A stretch of 64,000 nt of DNA, from the NCBI RefSeq assembly GCF_036541405.1, contig NZ_JAZHFS010000013.1, positions 1-64,000 of the forward strand, written 5' to 3'. Position numbers and translations under genes: made by a program. The notes under the pieces are model-generated. The model was not told where the DNA came from and did no database searches. It was given only the letters and a program-made list of their open reading frames with translations. This document shows, in pieces, positions 16,017-24,457 of this stretch. The stretch is from Clostridium_AD frigoriphilum. Lineage in GTDB: Bacteria > Bacillota > Clostridia > Clostridiales > Clostridiaceae. Each line of letters starts with the position of its first letter. Position 1 is the first letter of the stretch.

Positions 16017-18371
16017 ATGATAATATCGGTAGCTGATAGCAAGACTGCAAAGCACTGGAAAAACATTGAGATGTCGTGGGAAGAATTTTTAAAGCGGGCA
16101 AAAACAACAATTAGAACTACTGAAACGGTAGCTGAATATAAGAAACTTCTTAAACCAAAGCAAGATGAACTAAAAAATGTAGGTGGATTCGTTGGAGGAA
16201 AATTAAAAGAGGGTAAGCGTAAAACAGGTTATGTAGAGCACCGCTCTATGCTTACTTTAGATATGGATTATGCATCAGTTGATATATGGGAGCAGCTCAC
16301 GCTTTTTTATGACTTCGCCTGTTGTATTTACAGTACACATAAACACACTGAGGAAAAACCAAGGCTTAGACTTATTATTCCACTTGCAAGAGTGGTCACT
16401 GAAGAAGAGTATACAGCAATAGGAAGAAAAGTAGCACAGAGCATAGGCATTGAGCAATTTGATGATACAACTTATCAGCCTGCAAGGCTTATGTTTTGGG
16501 CGTCAACTTCAAGTGATGGGGATTTCGTATTTGAGAGTCAAGAAGGCGAGCATTTAGACCCGGATAAGATCCTTGCTAGTTATAAGGATTGGAGAGATAC
16601 TTCTTCTTGGCCTGTATCCTCAAGGCAGACTACCATAATAAAAAAAGCAATAACGAAACAATCAGATCCACTTGAAAAGCCTGGAGTAATAGGTGCCTTT
16701 TGTAGGGCCTATTCCATTCAAGATGCCATTGATACCTTTATCCCAGACGTATATAAGCCAAGCGTAATGGAAGGGAGATATGACTACATTCCGGCTGATT
16801 CAGTTGCAGGTGTACTTATTTATGATGATAAGTTTGCTTTCTCCCATCATGCAACGGACCCGGCATGCAGTAAGCTATGTAATGCCTTTGATATTGTTCG
16901 TTTGCACAAATATTCAGAGCTTGATGGCAAGGCTTCAGAAGATACTTCGCCAACAAAACTACCATCATTTAAAGCCATGCAGGAGTTTGCAATTGCAGAT
17001 GATAAGGTAAAACTTCAACTTGCAATTAACAGACAAGCTCAGGTAAAGGCTGATTTTACGACGGAGGGTGATGACTGGCAGACTAGACTTAATGTAAACA
17101 AAAATGGACAGATAAAAGATGATTTACAAAATCTTGTTATTATTATGCAAAATGATGACAATTTAAAAGGTATAGCTTATAACCAACATCGTGATGGAAT
17201 TGATGTTAAAGGCACATTAGATTGGAAACAAATTAAATGTGGATGGAATGATTCGGATATGTCAGCACTTAAAGTATATTTTGATAAATCATATGGCGTT
17301 TGGTCACCAGCTAAGATAAAAGAAGCACTTGTTGCAGTTGCAGCGGAGAGGGCATATCATCCTATAAAAGAATATTTAGATGGATTACCAAATTGGGATG
17401 GCATAGAGCGCTTAGAAATACTCTTAATTGACTATTTAGGAGCAGAAGATAATAAATATTCAAGAGCTGTAATAAGGAAAACTCTTGTGGCTGCAGTTGC
17501 AAGAATTTATGAACCCGGAACTAAATTTGATAGTATTTTAATTCTTAATGGTCCTCAAGGAATAGGTAAAAGTACATTATTCGCAAGGCTAGGATCTATA
17601 TGGTTTTCTGATAGTCTTACCATAACTGATATGCGTGATAAGGCGGCAGCAGAGAAATTGCAAGGCTACTGGCTACTTGAACTTGGAGAACTAGCTGGAA
17701 TTAAGAAAACAGATGTAGAAACTGTAAAATCGTTTGTTTCGAGAACAGATGATAAGTACCGTGCCAGTTATGGAGTAAATGTTGAAAGCCACCCAAGACA
17801 GTGCGTGGTAGTTGGTAGCACCAATAGTGAAAGTGGTTTTTTAAGAGATATCACTGGGAATCGAAGGTTTTGGCCTGTTAGAGTAAGTGGAAAAAGCGTT
17901 AAAAAAGCATGGGAACTTAAAGAGATAGACCAGATATGGTCAGAAACCTTATCTGTATATAGAAAAGGTGAAGATCTATTTCTTAAAGGTGATGAAGCAC
18001 AAATAGCAATGTCAGAACAAGCCGATGCTATGGAATCTGACGATCGTGAGGGATTGGTCCTTGAGTATCTTGAAAAGCTACTACCAGAGAATTGGAGCTC
18101 TTTGAATTTATATGAGCGTAGAAGTTTCTTAAGTGGTGGTGAGTTTGGCGGCACTGCAGTTGGGGTTATAAAACGCACGCTTGTTTGTACTATGGAAATT
18201 TGGTGTGAGTGTTTTGGTAAGGATTCTGCCAATCTTAAAAAGGCAGATTCTTATGAAATTACTGCGATAATTGCTAGAATTGATAAATGGAAGCCGTATG
18301 ATGGAACCAAAAGTGGTGCTACAAGGTTCCCAATTTACAATAAGCAAAGAGCTTTTAGAAGGGTGGAATAA
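16017..18371 (+). CDS. VapE/VirE-family primase-helicase
   Basis: 784 residues. The N-terminal 250 residues look like a primase-polymerase region (LTLDMDYASVDIW, then RLRLIIPL, with acidic residues). The C-terminal half is the VirE P-loop domain: Walker A GPQGIGKST at about 512-520, LLELGELAG as Walker B region near 560, GSTN near 600, and NRRFWPV near 616-622, typical of this helicase family. It should prime and unwind at the phage origin. AGGAGGG precedes the ATG. Confidence 0.9.
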   Translation: MIISVADSKTAKHWKNIEMSWEEFLKRAKTTIRTTETVAEYKKLLKPKQDELKNVGGFVGGKLKEGKRKTGYVEHRSMLTLDMDYASVDIWEQLTLFYDFACCIYSTHKHTEEKPRLRLIIPLARVVTEEEYTAIGRKVAQSIGIEQFDDTTYQPARLMFWASTSSDGDFVFESQEGEHLDPDKILASYKDWRDTSSWPVSSRQTTIIKKAITKQSDPLEKPGVIGAFCRAYSIQDAIDTFIPDVYKPSVMEGRYDYIPADSVAGVLIYDDKFAFSHHATDPACSKLCNAFDIVRLHKYSELDGKASEDTSPTKLPSFKAMQEFAIADDKVKLQLAINRQAQVKADFTTEGDDWQTRLNVNKNGQIKDDLQNLVIIMQNDDNLKGIAYNQHRDGIDVKGTLDWKQIKCGWNDSDMSALKVYFDKSYGVWSPAKIKEALVAVAAERAYHPIKEYLDGLPNWDGIERLEILLIDYLGAEDNKYSRAVIRKTLVAAVARIYEPGTKFDSILILNGPQGIGKSTLFARLGSIWFSDSLTITDMRDKAAAEKLQGYWLLELGELAGIKKTDVETVKSFVSRTDDKYRASYGVNVESHPRQCVVVGSTNSESGFLRDITGNRRFWPVRVSGKSVKKAWELKEIDQIWSETLSVYRKGEDLFLKGDEAQIAMSEQADAMESDDREGLVLEYLEKLLPENWSSLNLYERRSFLSGGEFGGTAVGVIKRTLVCTMEIWCECFGKDSANLKKADSYEITAIIARIDKWKPYDGTKSGATRFPIYNKQRAFRRVE

Positions 18372-18491
18372 GAATAATATTATTTAATCTAGTTCCAAGA
18401 ATATGAGAAACAAGTGGTACAAGCCTATATGTTGTACCGAGGTTATGTTCCATTAAAGAAATGAGCTAATATAAGGGATAACATATAGATA

Positions 18492-18615
18492 GGAACAAGG
18501 GAACAAGAAAAACTATTATGAGATAAATAATATAAAAAAAGAGTAATAAGAGGGTGCGTATGGAGTATGTAGCACGTAAGGGATTTTTGACCCCTTGTTC
18601 CAGAGGTTGTTCCAG
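18492..18615. repeat. TTGTTCC / GGAACAA repeat cluster between replication genes
   Basis: The 262-bp gap after VapE has no gene but holds GGAACAAGGGAACAAG (18492-18507) facing CTTGTTCC (18594-18601) and TTGTTCC (18607-18613), plus lone GTTCC motifs near 18392 and 18447. The arrangement of two direct copies on each side in inverted orientation could be an origin with iterons or a regulator site. Function inferred only. Confidence 0.45.
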
Positions 18616-18633
18616 ATAAGAAAGGAGCATAAA

Positions 18634-18915
18634 ATGCGTGAAAGTATAATTGAAAAAGCATTAAGCCTCGCAGTGAAAAAACGTGGAGGGTTAGCATTAA
18701 AGTTTATATCCCCTGGCATGTCAGGTGTTCCAGATAGATTAGTACTTATGAATTATGGAAGGCTTGCTTTTGTTGAACTTAAGGCTACTGGAAAGCAAAT
18801 GCGACCGCTTCAAATAAAGAGAAAATCACAATTAGAAGCATTAGGGTTTTTAGTATATTGCATAGATAAAAAGGATCAGATTGGAGGGGTGCTTGATGAG
18901 ATATGTGGCACATGA
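18634..18915 (+). CDS. VRR-NUC domain nuclease
   Basis: ATG at 18634 behind AAAGGAG; 93 residues. MRESIIEKAL, then GMSGVPDRLVLM and LAFVELKATGK: the G-PDR and E-K catalytic pattern of VRR-NUC nucleases, followed by QxxQLEAL. A minimal single-domain form typical of phages, paired with a SNF2 helicase whose gene overlaps its end by 20 bp. The pair probably processes branched or replicating DNA. Confidence 0.92.
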   Translation: MRESIIEKALSLAVKKRGGLALKFISPGMSGVPDRLVLMNYGRLAFVELKATGKQMRPLQIKRKSQLEALGFLVYCIDKKDQIGGVLDEICGT

Positions 18916-20257
18916 ATATCAAAAATATGCAGAAGAATTTATCATTAAGCATCCCGCTTGTGGTTTGATGCTGGATATGGGTCTTGGGAAAACAGTTATA
19001 ACTTTAACTGCAATTGATAATCTTATGTATGATTATTTTGATGTTGCGAAGGTTTTAGTAATTGCTCCACTTCGAGTAGCACAAGATACTTGGAGCAAAG
19101 AGTGTGGAAAGTGGGGGCATTTAAAGGGGCTAAGGATTTCAAAAGTATTAGGTCCTGAAAAAGAACGAAGAATGGCTCTAGCACGAAAAGCTGATATTTA
19201 TATTATCAATCGTGAAAATGTAGAGTGGTTATGTACTAATTATAAATTAGATTTTGATATGGTAGTCATTGATGAATTATCAAGTTTCAAATCACCTTCG
19301 GCTAAAAGATTCAAGGCACTTCGTAAATCTAGGCCTCAGGTAAAAAGAATAGTTGGTCTTACAGGAACACCGGCACCAAATAGTTTACTTGATTTATGGA
19401 GTGAGATAAATCTACTTGATATGGGACAAAGACTAGGACGATTTATTGGTAGTTATCGAAATGAGTATTTTGTGCCAGATAAGCGAAATCAGCAAGTAAT
19501 CTTCAGCTATAAATTAAGAGATGGTGCAGAGAAATTAATTTACAACAAAATATCCGACATCTGCGTTAGCATGAAAGCTTGTGATTATTTGAAAATGCCA
19601 GATAGAATAGATAATTTTGTAGAAGTCCAAATGTCAGAAAAGGAAGAGGCACTTTATAAAAAGCTTGAGAGTGAAATGCTTATTCCCTTTGCTGATGGGG
19701 ATATTGATGCAGTAAATGCTGCAGCTCTTTCAAATAAGTTACTTCAAATGGCAAATGGTGCTGTCTACGATGAATTTAAAGCAGTAAAGATTATTCATAG
19801 TAAAAAGCTTGAAGCTCTAGAAGAATTAATTGAATTGGCTAATGGAAAACCTGTACTTATCTTTTATGCCTATAAACATGATAAAGAAAGAATATCAGAG
19901 AAATTTAAGGTAACTGCAATATTAACAAGTGAGGATATTTCAAAATGGAATAGCGGTGAAATTCCCATTGCGATTGCTCACCCTGCATCTACTGGTCATG
20001 GTCTCAACCTTCAGGCAGGTGGTTCAACAGTTATATGGTTTGGTCTTACTTGGAGCCTTGAACTTTACCAACAAGCAAATGCAAGGCTCTGGCGACAAGG
20101 GCAAAAAGAAACTGTTATTATCCATCATATCGTTTCTAAGGGGACCATTGATGAGCAAGTTATGAAGGCTATTCAGAAAAAACAAACAGGTCAAGATGCT
20201 TTAATTAATGCAGTAAAGGCAAGAATTGGGGGTGGAGCTTATGACAAAAACAGATAA
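18896..20257 (+). CDS. SNF2-family DNA helicase
   Basis: ATG at 18896 with GGAGGGG six bases upstream. 453 residues. Walker A DMGLGKT (27-33); VIDELSSFKS near 124-133 as motif II; LTGTPAPN as motif III; C-terminal LIFYAYKHDKERI, STGHGLNLQ and QQANARLWRQGQ as motifs IV-VI. Complete two-lobe SNF2 ATPase without extra domains. Works with the overlapping VRR-NUC nuclease. Confidence 0.94.
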   Translation: MRYVAHEYQKYAEEFIIKHPACGLMLDMGLGKTVITLTAIDNLMYDYFDVAKVLVIAPLRVAQDTWSKECGKWGHLKGLRISKVLGPEKERRMALARKADIYIINRENVEWLCTNYKLDFDMVVIDELSSFKSPSAKRFKALRKSRPQVKRIVGLTGTPAPNSLLDLWSEINLLDMGQRLGRFIGSYRNEYFVPDKRNQQVIFSYKLRDGAEKLIYNKISDICVSMKACDYLKMPDRIDNFVEVQMSEKEEALYKKLESEMLIPFADGDIDAVNAAALSNKLLQMANGAVYDEFKAVKIIHSKKLEALEELIELANGKPVLIFYAYKHDKERISEKFKVTAILTSEDISKWNSGEIPIAIAHPASTGHGLNLQAGGSTVIWFGLTWSLELYQQANARLWRQGQKETVIIHHIVSKGTIDEQVMKAIQKKQTGQDALINAVKARIGGGAYDKNR

Positions 20258-20399
20258 AGGAAAAGATAAGGAAATGCTATTACAAGCTGTAGCATATTTA
20301 GAAAATTTAATAGTTCCATCTAAGGAGCTAGGTTTCATTTACTATGCTGTTTGCTATTTAAGAAAAACTATTGAGGAAAGAGGTGGCATTAATGACTAA
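20241..20399 (+). CDS. 52-residue phage protein
   Basis: ATG overlaps the end of the helicase gene by 17 bp; GGGGTGGAG serves as ribosome binding site. Sequence is a lysine-rich start followed by two short helices (AVAYLENLIVPSKE and FIYYAVCYLRKTIEERGG). The end overlaps the DUF1492 gene by 8 bp. Tight coupling on both sides argues that it is real. No family recognised. Confidence 0.7.
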   Translation: MTKTDKGKDKEMLLQAVAYLENLIVPSKELGFIYYAVCYLRKTIEERGGIND

Positions 20400-20787
20400 A
20401 CAAGAATTATCGCAGCTATATTATCTTAATAGAGAAATTGAGCAGCTAAAAAATAGAATAGCAGAGCTTGAGTGTATTGCCACCTCAACATCTTCAGTAA
20501 TAACGGGGATGCCACACGCAAGTGGTGTTTCAGATAAAGTTGGTAAGTATGCCGCAGAGATTGCGGATCTTAAGGAGCTGTTAGATTTAAACCTTAGGAA
20601 GTGTTTCTATGAACTTAACAGGCTAAACAGGTATATAGAAAGTATTGAGGATAGCCAAATGAGGATGATTTTAAGTCTTAGACATATCAACGGGTTATGT
20701 TGGGATCAAGTAGCAGTAAGTATCGGTGGTGGTAATAGTGATAAGAGTGTTCAAATGATGGTAAATAGATTTTTAAAGAAAAACTAA
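20392..20787 (+). CDS. DUF1492 late-gene regulator (sigma-70 region 4-like)
   Basis: ATG at 20392, behind GAGGTGG. 131 residues. Coiled-coil start (YYLNREIEQLKNRIAELE), the family signature TGMPHASGVSDKVGKYA, a second helix pair, and a C-terminal HTH (RMILSLRHINGLCWDQVAVS) like sigma region 4. DUF1492/ArpU-type proteins activate late transcription in Firmicute phages. It is the last early gene, directly before a promoter at 20799 and the HNH/terminase region. Confidence 0.88.
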   Translation: MTKQELSQLYYLNREIEQLKNRIAELECIATSTSSVITGMPHASGVSDKVGKYAAEIADLKELLDLNLRKCFYELNRLNRYIESIEDSQMRMILSLRHINGLCWDQVAVSIGGGNSDKSVQMMVNRFLKKN

Positions 20788-20798
20788 AGTTGTTACCT

Positions 20799-20826
20799 TT
20801 GTTACTTTAGAATGTGATAATATAAT
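20799..20826 (+). promoter_or_regulatory. Candidate late promoter
   Basis: TTGTTA, 16-bp spacer, TATAAT. Two direct GTTAC(C/T)TT motifs (20792 and 20801) overlap the -35 region and may be activator sites for the DUF1492 protein encoded just upstream. Positioned to drive HNH and later genes. The sites are inferred. Confidence 0.5.
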
Positions 20827-20904
20827 ATTATAGAAATTATGGTTTGGAGCATTTGCTGTGGGAACGGTGGGTGCTTTTCTTATACCCAAAGGAAGGTGAC
20901 CAGT

Positions 20905-21258
20905 GTGCCAAAGAAACCATTAAAACCTTGTAAGCATCCAGGCTGTCCAAAGCTAACTGATGGTAGCTATTGTGATGAACACAAGGAACTTCATGTCAAG
21001 AACAGGGCAAATGCTACGGGGCGTGGGTATGATAGTAGGTGGAGAAAAGCTAGAAATAGATTTTTAAAAGTAAATCCCTTGTGTGTTAGATGCAAGGAGC
21101 AAGGGAAGATAACAAAATCAAATGTTGTTGACCACATCAAAGCACATAGGGGTGACAAGATATTGTTTTGGGATGAGAGCAACTGGCAATCATTATGTAA
21201 GAGTTGTCATGATTCTAAAACCATGACTGAAGATAGATATAAAGAGTTTCACTATTAA
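20905..21258 (+). CDS. HNH endonuclease
   Basis: GTG at 20905 (MPKKPLKPCKHPGCP) with AAGGAAGG upstream; earlier starts lack a site. 117 residues. N-terminal zinc motif CKHPGCPKL with CDEH, then RGYDSRWRKARNRFL, CVRCKEQ and the HNH core VVDHIKAHRGD with SLCKSCHDSK. Such HNH proteins beside terminase genes of HK97-like cos phages assist the terminase at cos. Intact. Confidence 0.93.
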   Translation: MPKKPLKPCKHPGCPKLTDGSYCDEHKELHVKNRANATGRGYDSRWRKARNRFLKVNPLCVRCKEQGKITKSNVVDHIKAHRGDKILFWDESNWQSLCKSCHDSKTMTEDRYKEFHY

Positions 21259-21290
21259 ATATATATTATATTTTCTAAGTATGTAAATTG

Positions 21291-21323
21291 TTGAGACAAT
21301 AAATTTAATATGATATTATTGTC
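21291..21323 (+). promoter_or_regulatory. Promoter with embedded operator-like inverted repeat
   Basis: TTGAGA (21291-21296), 17 bp, TATTAT (21314-21319). A perfect 8-bp inverted repeat GACAATAA (21295-21302) / TTATTGTC (21316-21323) overlaps both boxes, so a bound protein would block transcription of the two-gene cargo unit downstream. Confidence 0.65.
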
Positions 21324-21338
21324 GTAGGGGTGATTGTT

Positions 21339-21728
21339 ATGGGGAATAAAGAGCTTAGACAGTTTATGATTGAATTGGAATTTATAGGAAAAAATAAGAG
21401 CTATATTGGTATAGCTAATAAAATAGCAAAAAGTTTTAGCTTCAAAAACGTTGATGATTTATTACAAGACAAAAAAAAAGCTTATGATTTTCAAGTATCC
21501 AAGTTATTTGATATGTATGGAGTAGAAAACGATAGTTTATTTGATGAATTTGATGTAATTTGGGTAGAAAGCTTGGAAGTTGGAAAGAAAGAAACAATAA
21601 AGTATATGTGTATGGCTATGATAGGAGTAAATACAAAAACTATTGAAATGAATGCAGTAATGAAATCTTATATTGGTAAAACGAATATATATTGTAGTGA
21701 TTTTGTAAAGGAACTAATAAATGAGTAA
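21339..21728 (+). CDS. Cargo gene 1 of a two-gene unit, unknown
   Basis: ATG at 21339, GGGGTG upstream. 129 residues, helical, lysine-rich, no membrane span, with no recognised domain; a DNA-binding helix pair near residues 15-40 (YIGIANKIAKSFSFKNVDD) is possible. Its end overlaps the next gene by 8 bp. The unit splits the normal HNH-cos-terminase order and has its own promoter and operator-like repeat, as expected for a phage moron. It could be the regulatory or antitoxin-like member. Confidence 0.55.
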   Translation: MGNKELRQFMIELEFIGKNKSYIGIANKIAKSFSFKNVDDLLQDKKKAYDFQVSKLFDMYGVENDSLFDEFDVIWVESLEVGKKETIKYMCMAMIGVNTKTIEMNAVMKSYIGKTNIYCSDFVKELINE

Positions 21729-22470
21729 TGAAGATATATTTGAAAGTACTTCAGCTATGTACATTAGAGATTATGCATACAAACATGGAAACTCAATATA
21801 TGCTTTTATGGACCAAAATAATATTGGTAAGAGTATGTATGGCACGATAATGGACTCAGCTGCAAAGGGTAAAGGTGTTATGGCTCACAGGTTATATGGG
21901 CACCATTTGATTTACAATTTCCCACTTAATGATATAAAGAACGCTGCACCATTCTTAGAACATTTATTTTCTGATTTATTCACTAAACAAGGGTTACCTA
22001 TTATACCATCAGAAATCTTAGATAATTTAGGATTATTAAAATGTTGTGATAAATTAAAAGGTAGTTGGAATTTTGTTAATGGATTTGACATATTAGCTGG
22101 GACTGTAGCAATTTACCAAGGGATAGATAAATTCAAGAAAACATTTTTAGATGGAATGTCAGTGGATAATTTTGAAGATCTTGCTAATACATTGGGTATA
22201 GGTGCTTTAGAATTGGCTATTGCTATTTCTACTGCTAATCCTTTTTTGTTAATTGCAGGCATACTTTATTTAACTTCAGGATTAAAAGGAATGCTAAATG
22301 AAGGTTCTGTTATCTATTTTAAGAATATTCACCAATCATTATCAATTGAGTTTTCTGTTGAATCCTTAAAGATAGAAAAATATATAATGAAATATAGTCT
22401 GAAAAAAGCTGTTAATGAAAAATCTTTGGAAGAACAAATGAAAAAAATAAGATTCCCATATAAGTATTAG
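21721..22470 (+). CDS. Cargo gene 2, protein with hydrophobic segment
   Basis: 249 residues, translationally coupled to the 21339 gene. A hydrophobic, alanine/isoleucine-rich block lies at about residues 155-195 (LGIGALELAIAISTANPF, LLIAGILYLTSG) and could insert in the membrane as one or two helices. The rest is soluble. No signal peptide. A toxin or exclusion protein paired with the upstream gene is a reasonable guess but unproven; no family recognised. Confidence 0.55.
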   Translation: MSNEDIFESTSAMYIRDYAYKHGNSIYAFMDQNNIGKSMYGTIMDSAAKGKGVMAHRLYGHHLIYNFPLNDIKNAAPFLEHLFSDLFTKQGLPIIPSEILDNLGLLKCCDKLKGSWNFVNGFDILAGTVAIYQGIDKFKKTFLDGMSVDNFEDLANTLGIGALELAIAISTANPFLLIAGILYLTSGLKGMLNEGSVIYFKNIHQSLSIEFSVESLKIEKYIMKYSLKKAVNEKSLEEQMKKIRFPYKY

Positions 22471-22479
22471 TGTTCTAGG

Positions 22480-22575
22480 GTTGGGTAGGGGGTATCAAAT
22501 CTCTACAAAGGACAAGCCGATGACCGCCGCCCCCCTTCGCGCGAGATTTCGCACAATTAGCTAAGGGGGGTACAA
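22480..22575. other. GC-rich, cos-like segment
   Basis: In an otherwise AT-rich prophage this stretch is strikingly GC-rich: GGGTAGGGGGTATCAAATC, a C-run CCGCCCCCC, then CGCGCGAGATTTCGC and a final AAGGGGGGTAC. Firmicute HK97-like cos phages carry a similar G-rich/CGCG segment between HNH and small terminase genes. I infer a cos or terminase-recognition site. 22576-22667 has only the next ribosome binding site. Confidence 0.45.
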
Positions 22576-22667
22576 GTAAATCACAAAATAATAAGTCTAA
22601 ATTAAGTAACTGCAATCATTTGTGGTTATTTTTTTATTGCGCAAAAGTTTATGAAAGGAGGAATCAC

Positions 22668-23105
22668 ATGACAGCTGATGAGAAAGGTAAAATACGAGAA
22701 TTAAGACTGAAAGGTATAGGCTATAAAGCAATTGCAACAAGTATAGGATTATCCAGGGATATCGTTAGAGGGTTCTGCAAGCGTAATGGGTTAAGTGGTG
22801 ATTCATGTGTCATTGCCCTTAATGTAGAAGAAAAGATAAATCGAAATATAGAATGTTCAGGCTGCAATAAGCCAATTAAGCAAAAGGAGCAAGGCAGAAT
22901 AAGAAGATTTTGCTGCGATGAGTGCCGCAGGAAGTGGTGGAATGAAAATGGAGATATGAGGAATAAAAAGGATGCTGCAACTTATAAATATATTTGCCCA
23001 AAGTGCGAAAAAGAATTTAGTGTTTATGGTAATAAGAAACGTAAGTATTGTAGCCATAACTGTTACATAAAAGATAGATTTTGGAGGGACAAAAATGGAA
23101 TTTAA
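22668..23105 (+). CDS. HTH plus zinc-finger protein, copy 1
   Basis: ATG at 22668 with AAAGGAGG. 145 residues. N-terminal HTH (KIRELRLKGIGYKAIATS, then IGLSRDIVRGFCKRNGL), followed by a first zinc finger CSGC with CCDEC and a second CPKC with CSHNC; conserved CCDECRRKWW and YGNKKRKYC motifs. A paralogue lies at 46150. Both sit next to DNA-modifying or recombining genes. A transcriptional or recombination-directionality role is possible. Overlaps the ParB-methyltransferase gene by 11 bp. Confidence 0.75.
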   Translation: MTADEKGKIRELRLKGIGYKAIATSIGLSRDIVRGFCKRNGLSGDSCVIALNVEEKINRNIECSGCNKPIKQKEQGRIRRFCCDECRRKWWNENGDMRNKKDAATYKYICPKCEKEFSVYGNKKRKYCSHNCYIKDRFWRDKNGI

Positions 23106-24318
23106 GAAATTACAAATTAATGACCTTGTATCTGCTGAATATAATCCAAGGAAGAAACTTAAGCCGGGTGATAGTGAATTTGAGAAAATTAAAAACAGCA
23201 TTAATGAGTTTGGCTATGTAGATCCAATTATAGCAAATAAGGATTTAACCGTAATTGGAGGACACCAAAGAATATCGGTATTAAAAACTTTAGGCTATAC
23301 AGAAATTGACTGTGTGGTTATCGATATTGATAAGACTAAAGAAAAGGCCCTTAATATTGCACTTAATAAAATTAGTGGGGAATGGAATAAAGAGCTCCTA
23401 GCAGAGCTTATCGAAGACCTTAAGTCCTTAGATTACGACGTTGCTTTTACAGGTTTTGAGCCGCCGGAAATTGATGAACTGTTTAATGAACTACATCCTA
23501 AAGGTGTGAAGGAAGATGGTTTTGACGAGCCACTACCTGAAACACCAATTACAAAGCAAGGAGATATCTGGATGTTAGGTAGACATCGTTTAATCTGTGG
23601 CGATAGCACAAAACTTGAAACCTATGTAGCACTTATGGATGGTAAAAAGGCAAATCTCGTTGTAACGGATCCTCCTTATAATGTTGCGTATGAAGGTACA
23701 TCCGGTACAATTCAAAATGATAATATGGAAGATAAAAAGTTCTATAAATTTCTTCTTGAAGCTTATAAGGGCATGTATGAAAGTCTTGCAGATGGTGGTT
23801 CAATTTATGTATTCCATGCTGATAGAGAAACTGTTAATTTCAGAGTTGCATTTAAAGAGGCAGGATTCTTTTGTCATCAAACTTGTATTTGGGTAAAAAA
23901 TTCACTTGTTTTAGGTCGTTGTGATTATCAATACAGCCATGAGCCGGTGCTTGTAGGTTGGAAGCCAACTTCTGGACATAAATTCTATGCAGATAGAAAA
24001 CAAAAAACCACATGGAATTTTGACAGACCTACAAAATCGAAGTATCACCCAACAATGAAGCCAATAGCATTAGTGGCTTATCCAATAACAAATTCAAGTT
24101 TAACTAATTCTATTGTTCTTGATCCTTTTGGTGGGAGTGGCTCAACTCTAATTGCTTGTGAGCAAACAGATAGAATTTGCTACACCATTGAACTTGATGA
24201 AAAGTATGCCGATGTTATTGTTAAAAGATATATAGAGCAAGCTGATACTGACGAGGAAGTTTACTTAATAAGAGATGGAATTAAAACTGAATATTCAAAG
24301 GTAATTATAGTACCTTAA
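23095..24318 (+). CDS. ParB-domain / DNA methyltransferase fusion
   Basis: 407 residues. N-terminal ParB/Sulfiredoxin-like domain (AEYNPRKKL, VDPIIAN, VIGGHQRISVL, residues 1-110), then an N6/N4 methyltransferase of the beta order: DPPYNVAYEG near residue 192 and LDPFGGSGSTLIACE near 343-357 binding SAM. Common in Clostridia phages, where it protects phage DNA or marks the packaging region. All catalytic motifs present. ATG overlaps the preceding gene. Confidence 0.95.
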   Translation: MEFKKLQINDLVSAEYNPRKKLKPGDSEFEKIKNSINEFGYVDPIIANKDLTVIGGHQRISVLKTLGYTEIDCVVIDIDKTKEKALNIALNKISGEWNKELLAELIEDLKSLDYDVAFTGFEPPEIDELFNELHPKGVKEDGFDEPLPETPITKQGDIWMLGRHRLICGDSTKLETYVALMDGKKANLVVTDPPYNVAYEGTSGTIQNDNMEDKKFYKFLLEAYKGMYESLADGGSIYVFHADRETVNFRVAFKEAGFFCHQTCIWVKNSLVLGRCDYQYSHEPVLVGWKPTSGHKFYADRKQKTTWNFDRPTKSKYHPTMKPIALVAYPITNSSLTNSIVLDPFGGSGSTLIACEQTDRICYTIELDEKYADVIVKRYIEQADTDEEVYLIRDGIKTEYSKVIIVP

Positions 24319-24457
24319 ATTGAATTTCTATACCAACATAAATTGTCGTACGAAACCTGTGTTTATCTAGCTTAATTGACTGGATATATACCTCTGGCAG
24401 AGTTAACATGTACACTACCAAAGGTTAATAAACACACTTTGAAAGGGGTAGAAAACA

